From positions 1 through 55,839 of the forward strand of contig DASQFD010000005.1 in assembly GCA_035633255.1 (NCBI GenBank): DNA of 55,839 nt, in the 5' to 3' direction. Shown here piece after piece: positions 14,446-25,012 of the stretch. Under the pieces are notes generated by a model. The model was not told the origin of the DNA, did not search any database, and saw only the letters and a list, made by a program, of their open reading frames with translations. Numbering within the stretch: position 1 is the stretch's first letter; every line of letters starts with the position of its first letter. The position numbers and the translations under genes are program-made. This DNA is from DASQFD01 sp035633255. Lineage in GTDB: Bacteria > Actinomycetota > Actinomycetes > Actinomycetales > Dermatophilaceae.

Positions 14446-15234
14446 GTGCTGAGGCGGCTGTTCACCCGGCGGTGGCTCGGAGCCCTCGCCGTCACCGTCG
14501 TCTTCGCCGTCGTCTCGTTCTACCTCGGCCAGTGGCAGTGGGGCCGCTACGAGGCCAAGGCAGCCCGCAACGACCGGCTCGACGCGCACTACGCCGCCGA
14601 CCCCGTCCCCCTCGGCACGGTGCTCACCTCGTCTCCGCTGCCACGGTCGCGGGACTGGACCAGCGTCGAGGCCGTGGGGACGTACCGCCCGCAGGACCAG
14701 CTCTACGTCCGGAACCGCCCCAACGCGGGCGTCTACGGCTACGAGGTCCTCGTGCCGCTCGACCTCACCGGGGGCACGGGGACGGTGCTGGTCAACCGGG
14801 GATGGGTGGTCAACAGCGGCCGGGGGGCCGACGTCCTGCCACCGGTGCCCGCGGCGCCGCCGGGCGAGGTGACGGTGACCGGCTGGGTCCGACCCGGCGA
14901 GGCGTCCCTGGGCCGCGACCTCCCCGACGGCCAGCTCCCCAGCATGAACCTCGCCGAGGCGTCGGCCGCGATCGGGACCCCGGTGCTCGGCGGCTACGTC
15001 CTGCTGGAGTCCGAGCGCACGGCGGACGGCGGCACGGCGGCCCGGCCGACCGCGCTGGAGCCTCCCGACCGCAGCCTGGGGCCGCACCAGGCGTACGCGT
15101 TCCAGTGGTGGCTCGCCGCCATGCCCGCCGGCTTCGTCCTGATCTGGCTCGGCATCCGCCGCGAGCTCCGCGAGGAGGGGGCCATCCGCCCGAAGGCCAA
15201 GAAGCACCGCATCTGGGACGACGAGGACGAGTGA
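14446..15234 (+). CDS. SURF1 family cytochrome oxidase biogenesis protein
   Basis: A 262-residue membrane protein with one N-terminal helix (WLGALAVTVVFAVVSFYLGQ) directly followed by the SURF1 signature WQWGRYEAKAARNDRLDAHY. A large extracytoplasmic beta domain contains YRPQDQLYVRNRP, VLVNRGWVV and VTVTGWVRPGEASLG. A C-terminal helix follows (PHQAYAFQWWLAAMPAGFVL). SURF1 helps to insert heme a during aa3-type cytochrome c oxidase assembly, which agrees with ctaA and ctaB elsewhere in the window. GTG 14446 is preferred over ATG 14401 because a TACCCT box lies 6 nt upstream and ATG 14401 lies inside the previous gene. It is convergent with the ABC exporter gene 7 bp away. Confidence 0.92.
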   Translation: MLRRLFTRRWLGALAVTVVFAVVSFYLGQWQWGRYEAKAARNDRLDAHYAADPVPLGTVLTSSPLPRSRDWTSVEAVGTYRPQDQLYVRNRPNAGVYGYEVLVPLDLTGGTGTVLVNRGWVVNSGRGADVLPPVPAAPPGEVTVTGWVRPGEASLGRDLPDGQLPSMNLAEASAAIGTPVLGGYVLLESERTADGGTAARPTALEPPDRSLGPHQAYAFQWWLAAMPAGFVLIWLGIRRELREEGAIRPKAKKHRIWDDEDE

Positions 15235-15241
15235 CCTCGCC

Positions 15242-17119
15242 TCAGGCGAGCAGGTCCGCGCTCTCGTCGGCGAACTGGGTGCGGTAGAGGTCGGCGTAGA
15301 GGCCGCCTCGGGCGATGAGCTCGGCGTGCCCGCCGCGCTCGACGATCCGCCCGTCGTCGACGACGAGGATCAGGTCGGCGTGCCGGACGGTCGAGAGGCG
15401 GTGGGCGATGACCAGGGCGGTGCGGCCCTCGAGTGCCGCGTCCAGGGCGCGCTGCAGCGCCTGCTCGGACTCGCTGTCCAGGTGCGCCGTGGCCTCGTCG
15501 AGGACGAGCAGGCCCGGACCCTTCAGCAGCAGCCGGGCGATGGCGAGGCGCTGCTTCTCGCCGCCGCTGAGCCGGTGCCCGCGGTCGCCCACCACGGTGT
15601 CCAGCCCGGACGGCAGCGACGCCACCAGCTCCCACACCTGGGCGGCACGCAGGGCGGCCTCGATGCGCTCGTCGCTCGCGTCCGGGCGGGCGTAGAGCAG
15701 GTTGGCCCGGATCGTGTCGTGGAAGAGGTGCGCCTCCTGGGTCACCACCCCGACGGTGTCGCGCAGGGAGGCCAGCGTCGCGTCGCGGAGGTCGACGTCG
15801 TTGATGCGCACCGAGCCGTGGTCGGGGTCGTAGAGGCGGGAGACCAGGCTCGTGATCGTCGTCTTGCCCGCACCGCTCGGGCCGACGAGGGCGACGAGCT
15901 GCCCCGGCTCCACCGTGAAGGAGACGCCGGAGAGGACCGGTCCGCCCCCCCGGCGGTCGCCCGCGGCGACGCTCTCGAGCGAGGCCAGGGACACCTCGTC
16001 CGCACTCGGGTAGGAGAAGGCGACGTCCTCGACCTCCAGCCGCACCGGCCGCGCCGGGATGTCGCGGGCCTCGGGGGCCTGCGCGACGAGCGGCTCCAGG
16101 TCGAGCACCTCGAAGACCCGCTCGAAGGAGACCAGCGCCGTCATGACGTCCACCCGGACGTTGGACAGGGCCGTGAGCGGGCCGTAGAGCCGGGCCAGCA
16201 GCGCGCTCAGGGCGAGCAGCGTCCCGACCGTGAGGGTGCCGCCGACGGCCATCAGCCCGCCGACGCCGTAGACCATCGCGGTCGCCAGCGCGGCGACCGT
16301 GGTGAGGGCGACGAAGAAGAAGGACCGGTTGAGGGCGATGGCGATGCCCACGTCGCGGACCTTCGCCGCGCGCTCGGCGTAGGCGTCGTCCTCGGTGGCC
16401 GGCCGGCCGAAGAGCTTGACGAGCAGCGCCCCTGCCACGTTGAACCGCTCGGCCATCCGGGTGCCCATGTCGGCGTTCAGGCTCATCTGCTCGTGCGACA
16501 GGGAGGCGAGCCGGCGGCCCATCAGGCGGGCCGGCACCAGGAAGAGCGGCACGAGGAGCAGGGCGGCGAGGGTCAGCTGCCAGGACAGGACGGACATGGC
16601 GCCGACGATGAGGACGAGCGAGATCGCGTTGCTCACCACGCTGGAGAGCACCGAGGTGAAGGCGGTCTGGGCGCCGATGACGTCGCTGTTCAGCCGGGTC
16701 ACCAGGGCGCCGGTCTGGGCACGGGTGAAGAAGGCGATGGGCTGGCGCAGCACGTGCGAGAAGACCTCGGTGCGCAGGTCGTAGATCAGCCCCTCACCGA
16801 TGCGCGAGGAGAACCAGCGCTGGGCCAGGGTCGCGACCGCGGAGACGAGTGCGATCGCGGCGACGACGAGCGCCGTGGTGACGACCACCCGCCGGTCCCC
16901 GGGGACCACCCCGTCGTCGATGAGCACCTTGAGCAGGAGCGGGACGGCGACGACGAGCACGGCGTCCACGCAGACCAAGGCCAGGAACACCGCGATCGGC
17001 CGGTCGTAGGGCCGCGCGTAGCGCACGACGCGCCGCGTGGTCCCGGGCGCCAAGCGCCGCTCGGCGACGCTGCGGTCCTGCGTCATGCTCCGCATCGCGT
17101 GCCAGCCCTGCATGCTCAT
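15242..17119 (-). CDS. ABC exporter, fused permease-ATPase
   Basis: A 625-residue half-transporter of the MsbA/LmrA type that would act as a homodimer. The N-terminal 330 residues hold about six membrane helices (for example AVFLALVCVDAVLVVAVPLL and AISLVLIVGAMSVLSWQLTL). The ATPase domain has Walker A VGPSGAGKTTITSL, Q-loop VGVVTQEAHLFHDTI, signature RLSGGEKQRLAIARLL, Walker B LLVLDEATAHLDSESE and the H-loop VIAHRLSTVRHADLI. The substrate is not predictable (lipid or drug). ATG 17119 has an SD (gggag) 7 nt upstream. It is divergent from the TrpB-like gene across 212 bp that contain a 17-bp tandem repeat. Confidence 0.93.
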   Translation of the reverse strand: MSMQGWHAMRSMTQDRSVAERRLAPGTTRRVVRYARPYDRPIAVFLALVCVDAVLVVAVPLLLKVLIDDGVVPGDRRVVVTTALVVAAIALVSAVATLAQRWFSSRIGEGLIYDLRTEVFSHVLRQPIAFFTRAQTGALVTRLNSDVIGAQTAFTSVLSSVVSNAISLVLIVGAMSVLSWQLTLAALLLVPLFLVPARLMGRRLASLSHEQMSLNADMGTRMAERFNVAGALLVKLFGRPATEDDAYAERAAKVRDVGIAIALNRSFFFVALTTVAALATAMVYGVGGLMAVGGTLTVGTLLALSALLARLYGPLTALSNVRVDVMTALVSFERVFEVLDLEPLVAQAPEARDIPARPVRLEVEDVAFSYPSADEVSLASLESVAAGDRRGGGPVLSGVSFTVEPGQLVALVGPSGAGKTTITSLVSRLYDPDHGSVRINDVDLRDATLASLRDTVGVVTQEAHLFHDTIRANLLYARPDASDERIEAALRAAQVWELVASLPSGLDTVVGDRGHRLSGGEKQRLAIARLLLKGPGLLVLDEATAHLDSESEQALQRALDAALEGRTALVIAHRLSTVRHADLILVVDDGRIVERGGHAELIARGGLYADLYRTQFADESADLLA

Positions 17120-17245
17120 CCGTGCGCTCCCGGTTGCTCGTCCTCGGCGAGTCAACCATGCGGCACCGACACCTGTTCCGCGCCGGCCCTTCGCGGCCGG
17201 GTCCCGCCCGCGTCCACGGGCCACCTGCGAGGATGGCGGGGGCCC

Positions 17246-17296
17246 GCCACACCCGGCGCCCCGCCACACCCGGCGCCCCGCCACACACGATGCCCC
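17246..17296. repeat. Three tandem 17-bp repeats in divergent spacer
   Basis: GCCACACCCGGCGCCCC at 17246-17262 and 17263-17279, and a variant (GCCACACACGATGCCCC) at 17280-17296. They lie between the start of the ABC exporter gene (minus strand) and the trpB-like gene (plus strand). There are no spacers between copies. They could be a minisatellite or regulator sites. Confidence 0.75.
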
Positions 17297-17331
17297 GCCG
17301 CACGCGGGGACCGCCACCAGGAAGGTATGCC

Positions 17332-18714
17332 GTGACCGCACCGCTTCGACACAAGGTCCTGCTCGACGAGGACGAGATGCCGACGCGCTGGTACAACATC
17401 CTCCACGACCTGCCGACCCCTCCCCCGCCGCCGCTGCACCCCGGCACCGGCCAGCCGGTCGGGCCCGAGGACCTCGCCGCGATCTTCCCGATGGACCTCA
17501 TCGGCCAGGAGGTCACGACGGAGCAGTACGTCGACATCCCGCAGGAGGTGCAGGACGTCTACCGGCTGTGGCGGCCGTCCCCGCTGTTCCGCGCCCACCG
17601 GCTCGAGAAGGCGCTCGGCACCCCGGCGCGGATCTACTACAAGTACGAAGGGGTGTCCCCCGCCGGCTCGCACAAGCCCAACACCGCCGTGCCGCAGGCC
17701 TACTACAACGCCAAGGCGGGCATCCGCAGGCTGACCACCGAGACCGGCGCCGGCCAGTGGGGCACCGCGCTGGCCTTCGCCTGCGCCCAGTTCGGTCTCG
17801 AGTGCGAGGTCTGGCAGGTGCGGGCCTCCTACGACGCCAAGCCGTACCGCAAGATCATGATGGAGACCTTCGGCGCCACGGTCCACCCGAGCCCCTCCGA
17901 CCTGACCGAGGCGGGGCGCGCGATCCTCGCGGCGGACCCCGCCTCCCCCGGCTCCCTCGGGATCGCCATCAGCGAGGCGGTCGAGATGGCGGCGCAGGAA
18001 CCGTCGACGAACTACGCGCTGGGGTCGGTCCTCAACCATGTGCTGCTGCACCAGACCGTCATCGGTGAGGAGGCCCTGCTCCAGCTGGCGAAGATCGGCG
18101 AGACCGCCGACCTCCTCGTCGGCTGCACGGGCGGCGGCTCCAACTTCGGCGGCCTGAGCTTCCCGTTCCTGCGCGAGAAGCTGGCCGCCGGCACCGGCCC
18201 GGTCATCCGGGCCGTCGAGCCCGCCTCCTGCCCGTCGCTGACCCAGGGCACCTACGCCTACGACTTCGGGGACGTCGCCGGCCTGACGCCGATGCTCAAG
18301 ATGCACACCCTGGGGCACGACTTCATCCCGGACCCGATCCACGCCGGGGGCCTGCGCTACCACGGCATGAGCCCGCTGATCAGCCACCTCTACGCGGAGG
18401 GCCACATCGAGGCGACCGCGAAGACGCAGCAGGACTGCTTCGCCGCCGGCGTGCTCTTCGCCCGCACCGAGGGCATCGTCCCGGCGCCCGAGCCGACCCA
18501 CGCACTCGCCGCCGCGGTCGACGAGGCGGTCGCGTGCGTGGAGACAGGGGAGGAGAAGGTCATCCTCACCGCGCTGTGCGGGCACGGCCACCTCGACCTG
18601 CCCGCCTACGACGCCTACCTCAAGGGCGACCTCGTCGACGTCACGTGGGAGGACAGCGCCCTGCAGGAGTCCGTCGCCCGGGCGCTCACCCGCCTGCCCG
18701 CGATCCCCGGCTGA
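17332..18714 (+). CDS. TrpB2-like tryptophan synthase beta chain
   Basis: A 460-residue PLP enzyme of the TrpB2 type (longer than TrpB1, which is about 400). The PLP lysine lies in SPAGSHKPNTAVPQAYYN and the PLP phosphate loop in VGCTGGGSNFGGL. Other family segments are TRWYNILHDLP at the N-terminus and GAGQWGTALAFACAQFG. TrpB2 enzymes condense indole and serine to tryptophan, and often act without TrpA; no trpA or trp gene is nearby. GTG 17332 is chosen because the SD (ccaggaagg) lies upstream and the first residues (MTAPLRHK) fit the family. The motif GTATGCC abuts the start codon. An alternative product such as O-phosphoserine-linked synthesis is possible. Confidence 0.9.
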   Translation: MTAPLRHKVLLDEDEMPTRWYNILHDLPTPPPPPLHPGTGQPVGPEDLAAIFPMDLIGQEVTTEQYVDIPQEVQDVYRLWRPSPLFRAHRLEKALGTPARIYYKYEGVSPAGSHKPNTAVPQAYYNAKAGIRRLTTETGAGQWGTALAFACAQFGLECEVWQVRASYDAKPYRKIMMETFGATVHPSPSDLTEAGRAILAADPASPGSLGIAISEAVEMAAQEPSTNYALGSVLNHVLLHQTVIGEEALLQLAKIGETADLLVGCTGGGSNFGGLSFPFLREKLAAGTGPVIRAVEPASCPSLTQGTYAYDFGDVAGLTPMLKMHTLGHDFIPDPIHAGGLRYHGMSPLISHLYAEGHIEATAKTQQDCFAAGVLFARTEGIVPAPEPTHALAAAVDEAVACVETGEEKVILTALCGHGHLDLPAYDAYLKGDLVDVTWEDSALQESVARALTRLPAIPG

Positions 18715-18718
18715 CCAC

Positions 18719-20317
<1,599 letters not shown>

Positions 20318-20430
20318 CGGTGGTCCTTCGTCGGGAGGTGGTGGCGGAGGCACCCGCGGGTGCGACGCACGGCGCCACGCGCCGTGACGGACGCCCGGCC
20401 CGCAACGGCCCCGGAGGGCGCTGCGCGTCC

Positions 20431-20437
20431 TAGTGTA
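20431..20437. promoter_or_regulatory. Overlapping divergent -10 boxes
   Basis: The 7-mer TAGTGTA reads TAGTGT on the plus strand (toward the metallopeptidase, leader about 90 nt) and TACACT on the minus strand (toward the ABC-F gene, leader about 110 nt). One site could serve both directions. Confidence 0.4.
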
Positions 20438-20530
20438 AGCGCCACCCCGAGACGACTCGGCCCTCCCGCCCCGGCGGCTCGGCATCGACGGCTCGGCCGT
20501 CGCCACCCGCCCGCACCCGCAGAGAGACCG

Positions 20531-21469
20531 ATGAGCTTCCACGACAACGTCCGCCTCGACACCTCACAGGTGACCGGGGGCGGCGGCGGAGGGGGCGGCC
20601 CCGGCGGCCTGGTGGTCGGCGGTGGGCTGGGCGGCCTCGGCGCGCTCGTCGTGCTCATCCTCTCGCTCTTCTTCGGTGGCGGCGGGAGCGACGGCGGGGT
20701 GCCGACCGGGACGAACGCCGGTCTGGACGCCACGGAGGTGCAGGCGGCGGGGCGCCAGGACGAGGACGCCTTCTCGGCGTGCCGCACCGGCGCCGACGCC
20801 AACCGGGGTGTGCAGTGCCGCGTCATCGGCACGGTGAACTCGGTGCAGGCGTACTGGACGGGAGAGCTCCCGCAGTACGGCAGGGAGTGGCGCCCGACCC
20901 AGACGGTCCTGTACTCCGGCACGACGCAGTCCGCGTGCGGCACCGCCTCGAACCAGGTCGGGCCGTTCTACTGCCCACTGGACCAGATGGTCTACCTCGA
21001 CGCGTCGTTCTTCGGCGTGCTCGAGCAGCAGTTCGGCTCCAGCGGCGGCCCGCTGGCGCAGGAGTACGTCGTCGCGCACGAGTACGGCCACGCCCTGCAG
21101 GACCAGCTCGGCCTGCTGGACCGGGCGCAGCAGGACCCGTCCGGGCCCAACAGCGGAGCCGTGCGCGTCGAGCTGATGGCCGACTGCCTCGCCGGGGTGT
21201 GGGCGCACCACGCGTCCAACACCAGGGACGCGCAGGGCCAGGCCTTCCTCGAGCCGCTCACGGAGTCCGACATCCGTGACGCGCTGTCGGCGGCCGCCTC
21301 GGTCGGCGACGACCGCATCCAGGAGGCCACGGCCGGCCGGGTCAGCCCGGAGTCGTGGACGCACGGCTCGGCCGAGGCCCGGCAGCGGTGGTTCCTGCAC
21401 GGCCACGAGAGCGGCGACCTGAACCAGTGCGACACCTTCGCCGTGCCGGACGTCAACGCCGGCCCCTGA
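20531..21469 (+). CDS. Neutral zinc metallopeptidase (YpfJ/KPN_02809 family)
   Basis: A 312-residue membrane-anchored protein. A Gly-rich N-terminus leads to one membrane helix (LGGLGALVVLILSLFFGGGG, about residues 35-57), followed by an extracytoplasmic domain. The zinc motif is EYVVAHEYGHALQDQLGLL (HExxH-like, HEYGH), with a downstream acidic segment VELMADCLAGVWAHHAS supplying the third ligand. Paired cysteines (CGTASNQVGPFYCP) fit an extracellular domain. The family is called neutral zinc metallopeptidase on motif evidence only; substrates are unknown. ATG 20531 follows a purine-rich stretch (gcagagaga). Confidence 0.9.
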   Translation: MSFHDNVRLDTSQVTGGGGGGGGPGGLVVGGGLGGLGALVVLILSLFFGGGGSDGGVPTGTNAGLDATEVQAAGRQDEDAFSACRTGADANRGVQCRVIGTVNSVQAYWTGELPQYGREWRPTQTVLYSGTTQSACGTASNQVGPFYCPLDQMVYLDASFFGVLEQQFGSSGGPLAQEYVVAHEYGHALQDQLGLLDRAQQDPSGPNSGAVRVELMADCLAGVWAHHASNTRDAQGQAFLEPLTESDIRDALSAAASVGDDRIQEATAGRVSPESWTHGSAEARQRWFLHGHESGDLNQCDTFAVPDVNAGP

Positions 21470-21481
21470 CCGCAGCGGGTG

Positions 21482-22090
21482 CTAGGGCGAGGCGTCGTGC
21501 ACGGTGACGCGGACGGCGCGGCCCCGCTCGACGGCGCGCCGGAGCACGTCGAGCCGGGGGTCGGGCAGGTCGTAGAGCTCGCGCCGCGGCAGCGCGGCCA
21601 GTGCCGCCAGCCGGGCGTCGGCCAGCACCTCGGCCACCAGGGCGCGGTCCCCGCCCACCACGAGACCCGCCGTCGGCGGACGCACATCGTCGCCACGGAG
21701 CCCAGCACCGGACGGGAGCCCACCACCGGACGCGGTGGCACCGACGCCGGAGAGCAGCCGCACCGCGTGGTCCCGGACGGCCCCCACGAGCGCGTCGGCC
21801 TGGTTCGCCCGGCGCCGCGCGAAGCGCTGCTGGGACCACCCGCCGGCCGCCGTGCGGGACTGCACGTGACGGGTGCCGACCTTGTGCGCGACCAGCCGGC
21901 CGGCCTCGGCCAGCCCCACGGCATACCCGCCCCGGCGCACGAGGACGACGGCGAGGGGGTCGTGGTCGAAGCGCTCGAGCCCCCCCAGCCGCTGCGGCCC
22001 TTCCGGGTTGGCGACCGCGAAGCGCTCCCGCCAGCCCGCCAGGCGCTCCGGGGCCACCTCGACGACCCGGCCGGCCCGGACCCCGGTCAC
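21482..22090 (-). CDS. acVLRF1 family peptidyl-tRNA hydrolase
   Basis: A 202-residue protein resembling the actinobacterial Vms1-like release factor 1 family. The diagnostic part is VGTRHVQSRTAAGGWSQQRF followed by ARRRANQADALV, where the Gln-containing loop replaces the GGQ of classical release factors. The family is predicted to cleave peptidyl-tRNA on stalled ribosomes. The start is GTG 22090, 10 bp after the stop of the DUF59 gene on the same strand, so it appears to be the last gene of the suf operon transcript. No SD is evident. The function is known from family analysis, not from this sequence. Confidence 0.8.
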   Translation of the reverse strand: MTGVRAGRVVEVAPERLAGWRERFAVANPEGPQRLGGLERFDHDPLAVVLVRRGGYAVGLAEAGRLVAHKVGTRHVQSRTAAGGWSQQRFARRRANQADALVGAVRDHAVRLLSGVGATASGGGLPSGAGLRGDDVRPPTAGLVVGGDRALVAEVLADARLAALAALPRRELYDLPDPRLDVLRRAVERGRAVRVTVHDASP

Positions 22091-22100
22091 GCGGGCGCGA

Positions 22101-22448
22101 TCAGATGTTGAAGCCGAGGGCGCGCAGCTGCTCGCGGCCGTCCTCGGTGATCTTGTCGGGGCCCCACGGCGGCATCCACACCCAGTTGATCCGGTGCGAG
22201 TTGACCAGGCCGTCGAGCGAGGCAGCGGTCTGGTCCTCGATGACGTCGGTGAGCGGGCAGGCCGCCGAGGTCAGCGTCATGTCGATGACGGCGTGGTTCT
22301 GCGCGTCGACGGTGATGCCGTAGATGAGGCCGAGGTCGACGACGTTGATCCCGAGCTCGGGGTCGACGACGTCGCGCAGCGCCTCCTCGACGTCGGCGAC
22401 GTTCGCGGGGGCGCCGGCGGGGGTGGCCGTGGTGGACGTGTCGGTCAT
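22101..22448 (-). CDS. sufT: SufT-like MIP18/DUF59 Fe-S assembly protein
   Basis: A 115-residue DUF59 protein. Family core: VEEALRDVVDPELGINVVDL, then GLIYGITVD, MTLTSAACPLTDVIEDQ with the conserved Cys, and VWMPPWGPDKITEDGREQL near the C-terminus. These proteins help to mature Fe-S proteins. It overlaps the end of sufU by 4 bp (ATGA) and is the last Fe-S gene of the operon. The N-terminal 17 residues are Thr/Ala-rich and not conserved. Confidence 0.93.
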   Translation of the reverse strand: MTDTSTTATPAGAPANVADVEEALRDVVDPELGINVVDLGLIYGITVDAQNHAVIDMTLTSAACPLTDVIEDQTAASLDGLVNSHRINWVWMPPWGPDKITEDGREQLRALGFNI

Positions 22449-22945
22449 CGGGAGTCTCCTCCGGTCGGGGCGCCGGCCGGGTCCACGGGGACACCGGCGC
22501 GGCGCAGGGCATCGGTGAACGCCATCCAGCCGAGCAGGGCGCACTTGACGCGCGCGGGGTACTTCGAGACACCGGCGAGGGCCACGCCGTCGCCGACGAC
22601 CTCCTCGTCGCCGGGGTCGGCGCCCCGCGAGGTGAGCATGGCGCGCATCGCGGCGAACGTCGCCAGGGCCTCGGGCAGCGGGTGGCCGATGACCTCGTCG
22701 GCGAGGATCGACGTCGATGCCGTGCTGATCGAGCAGCCGGTGGCGTCGTAGGAGACGTCCTCGACCACCGCGTCGGCCAGGGTGCCCGAGCCCTCCCCGG
22801 TCGGCCGGGCGACCCGCACCCGCAGGGTCACCTCGTCGCCGCAGGTCGGGTTGACGTGGTGCACCTCGGCGTCGAACGGCTCCCGCAGCCCGGCGTGCAG
22901 CGGCCGCTTGCTGTGCTCGAGGATGAGCTCCTGGTAGAGGTCCAT
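22445..22945 (-). CDS. sufU: SufU Fe-S scaffold/zinc-dependent sulfurtransferase
   Basis: A 166-residue IscU-like protein of the SufU type. Three cysteines are in place: NPTCGDEVTLRV, ATGCSISTASTSIL and RVKCALLGWMAF. The insertion between them (about 20 residues around AMLTSRGADP) distinguishes SufU from IscU. SufU accepts sulfur from SufS through zinc-ligand exchange. The ATG overlaps the sufS stop (TGATG). Confidence 0.95.
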   Translation of the reverse strand: MDLYQELILEHSKRPLHAGLREPFDAEVHHVNPTCGDEVTLRVRVARPTGEGSGTLADAVVEDVSYDATGCSISTASTSILADEVIGHPLPEALATFAAMRAMLTSRGADPGDEEVVGDGVALAGVSKYPARVKCALLGWMAFTDALRRAGVPVDPAGAPTGGDSR

Positions 22946-24255
22946 CAGCTCGCCACCCTCGACAGGCTGGTGTCCACCCCGAAGACCGCCGGCACCCGGT
23001 CCAGCGCCGCGAGGAGGGTGTCCACCTCCGCCGGCGTCGTGTATGCCGCGAAGCTGGCCCGGGCGGTCGCGGTCACCCCCATCCGGCGGTGCAGCGGCCA
23101 CGCGCAGTGGTGCCCGACGCGCACGGCGACGCCGGCGTCGTCGAGCACCTGGCCGACGTCGTGGGCGTGCACCCCGTCGACGACGAAGGACACGGCGCCC
23201 ACCCGGTCGACGCCGTCGGTCGGCCCGACCATCCGCACCCAGGGCCGCTGCGCGAGCCCGGTCAGGAGCCGCGCGGTCAGGGCGTCCTCGTGGGCCGCCA
23301 CCCGGTCCATGCCGAGCTCGGTGAGGTAGTCGACCGCGGCGGCCAGGCCGACCGCCTGGGCGGCGTTCGGGGAGCCGGCCTCGAAGCGCTGTGGCGGCGC
23401 GGCATACGTGCTGTGGTCCATGAACACGGTCTCGATCATCGAGCCCCCGGTGAGGAACGGCGGCATGGCGTCGAGGACGTCGGCCCGACCCCACAGGACC
23501 CCGACGCCGGTGGGGCCGAACATCTTGTGCCCGGAGAAGGCGGCGAGGTCCACCCCCGCGGCGGGAAGATCCAGCGGCAGGTGCGGCGCGGACTGGCAGG
23601 CGTCGAGGACCGTGAGCGCCCCGACCGCCCGCGCGGCCGCGACCAGCTCGGCCACCGGGTTGACGGTGCCGAGCACGTTCGAGACGTGGGTGAAGGCGAG
23701 CACCTTGGTGCGCTCGGTGAGCAGGGAGCCCAGGTCGGTCAGGTCCAGCCGGCCCTCGTCCGTGACGCCGATCCACCTCAGGGTGGCGCCGGTGCGGCGG
23801 GTGAGCTCCTGCCAGGGCACGAGGTTGGCGTGGTGCTCCATCTCGGTGATGAGCACCTCGTCACCGGGGCCGAGGGTGAGGCGCGGGTCCTTGGCCTGCC
23901 CGGCGACCGACCCGGAGAAGGCGTACGCGACCAGGTTGAGGGACTCGGTCGCGTTCTTGGTGAACACCACCTCGTCGGCGGCGCCCCCGACGAAGCGCGC
24001 CACCGTGTCGCGGGCCCCCTCGTAGGCGTCGGTGGCCTCCTCGGAGAGCTGGTGGGCCCCCCGGTGCACGGCGGCGTTGACCGACTCGTAGTAGGACCGC
24101 TCGGCGTCGATGGCGCCGGAGTACCGCTGCGAGGTCGCGGCGCTGTCGAGGTAGACCAGCGGCTTGCCGTCGCGCACCGTCCGACCGAGGATCCGGAAGT
24201 GCTCCCGGATCCCGGCCAGCTCGGCGGCGTCGAAGGGACGTGCGGCGTTCGTCAC
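22945..24255 (-). CDS. sufS: Cysteine desulfurase
   Basis: A 436-residue group II PLP cysteine desulfurase that supplies sulfur for Fe-S clusters. The PLP lysine lies in FSGHKMFGPTGVGVLWG, the His-stacking region in ITEMEHHANLVPW, and the catalytic Cys in VRVGHHCAWPLHRR near the C-terminus. The start is the GTG of a GTGA overlap with the sufC stop. Length is slightly more than the usual 406-415 because of an N-terminal extension and the DTSLSRVAS tail. Confidence 0.96.
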   Translation of the reverse strand: MTNAARPFDAAELAGIREHFRILGRTVRDGKPLVYLDSAATSQRYSGAIDAERSYYESVNAAVHRGAHQLSEEATDAYEGARDTVARFVGGAADEVVFTKNATESLNLVAYAFSGSVAGQAKDPRLTLGPGDEVLITEMEHHANLVPWQELTRRTGATLRWIGVTDEGRLDLTDLGSLLTERTKVLAFTHVSNVLGTVNPVAELVAAARAVGALTVLDACQSAPHLPLDLPAAGVDLAAFSGHKMFGPTGVGVLWGRADVLDAMPPFLTGGSMIETVFMDHSTYAAPPQRFEAGSPNAAQAVGLAAAVDYLTELGMDRVAAHEDALTARLLTGLAQRPWVRMVGPTDGVDRVGAVSFVVDGVHAHDVGQVLDDAGVAVRVGHHCAWPLHRRMGVTATARASFAAYTTPAEVDTLLAALDRVPAVFGVDTSLSRVAS

Positions 24256-25010
24256 GAGACCGCCCGCGCGAAACGGTCGTAGCCCTCGGCCTCCAGGCGG
24301 TCGGCGAGCTCGGGCCCGCCCTCCTCGGCGACCCGGCCGTCGACGAAGACGTGGACGAAGTCGGGCCTGATGTAGCGCAGGATGCGGGTGTAGTGGGTGA
24401 TGAGCAGCACGCCGCAGCCGGTGGTGTCGCGGACCCGGTTGACCCCCTCGGACACCACGCGCAGCGCGTCGACGTCCAGCCCCGAGTCGGTCTCGTCGAG
24501 GATGGCGATGCGCGGCTTGAGCAGCTCCATCTGCAGCACCTCGTGCCGCTTCTTCTCCCCGCCGGAGAAGCCCTCGTTGACGCCGCGCTCCGCGAAGGCC
24601 GGGTCCATGCGCAGGCCGGCCATCACCTCGCGCACCTCCTTGACCCAGGTGCGCAGCTTGGGGGCCTCGCCGTCGACCGCCGTCCTGGCGGTGCGCAGGA
24701 AGTTGGACACGGTGACACCCGGCACCTCGACGGGGTACTGCATCGCGAGGAAGAGCCCGGCCCGCGCCCGCTCGTCGACCGACATCGCGAGGACGTCCTG
24801 GCCGTCGAGGGTGATGGTGCCGCCGGTGACGGTGTACTTCGGGTGGCCCGCGACGGAGTAGGCGAGCGTGGACTTGCCGGAGCCGTTCGGGCCCATGATG
24901 GCGTGGGTCTCCCCCGAGCTGACCGCGAGGTCGACGCCACGGAGGATCTCCTTGGTGCCCGCCTCGGTCTCGACGGTGACGTGCAGGCCTCGGATCGAGA
25001 GGGTGGACAT
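24252..25010 (-). CDS. sufC: Fe-S assembly ATPase
   Basis: A 252-residue ABC-type ATPase that drives the SufBCD scaffold. Walker A is IMGPNGSGKSTLAYSVAGHP, the signature is GFSGGEKKRHEVLQM, Walker B is IAILDETDSGLDVDAL, and the H-loop is LLITHYTRILRY. It is cytosolic, with no membrane part. ATG 25010 lies 2 bp after the stop of the Rieske gene. The SufC-specific EGFSGGEKKR is fully intact. Confidence 0.97.
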   Translation of the reverse strand: MSTLSIRGLHVTVETEAGTKEILRGVDLAVSSGETHAIMGPNGSGKSTLAYSVAGHPKYTVTGGTITLDGQDVLAMSVDERARAGLFLAMQYPVEVPGVTVSNFLRTARTAVDGEAPKLRTWVKEVREVMAGLRMDPAFAERGVNEGFSGGEKKRHEVLQMELLKPRIAILDETDSGLDVDALRVVSEGVNRVRDTTGCGVLLITHYTRILRYIRPDFVHVFVDGRVAEEGGPELADRLEAEGYDRFARAVS

Positions 25011-25012
25011 GC

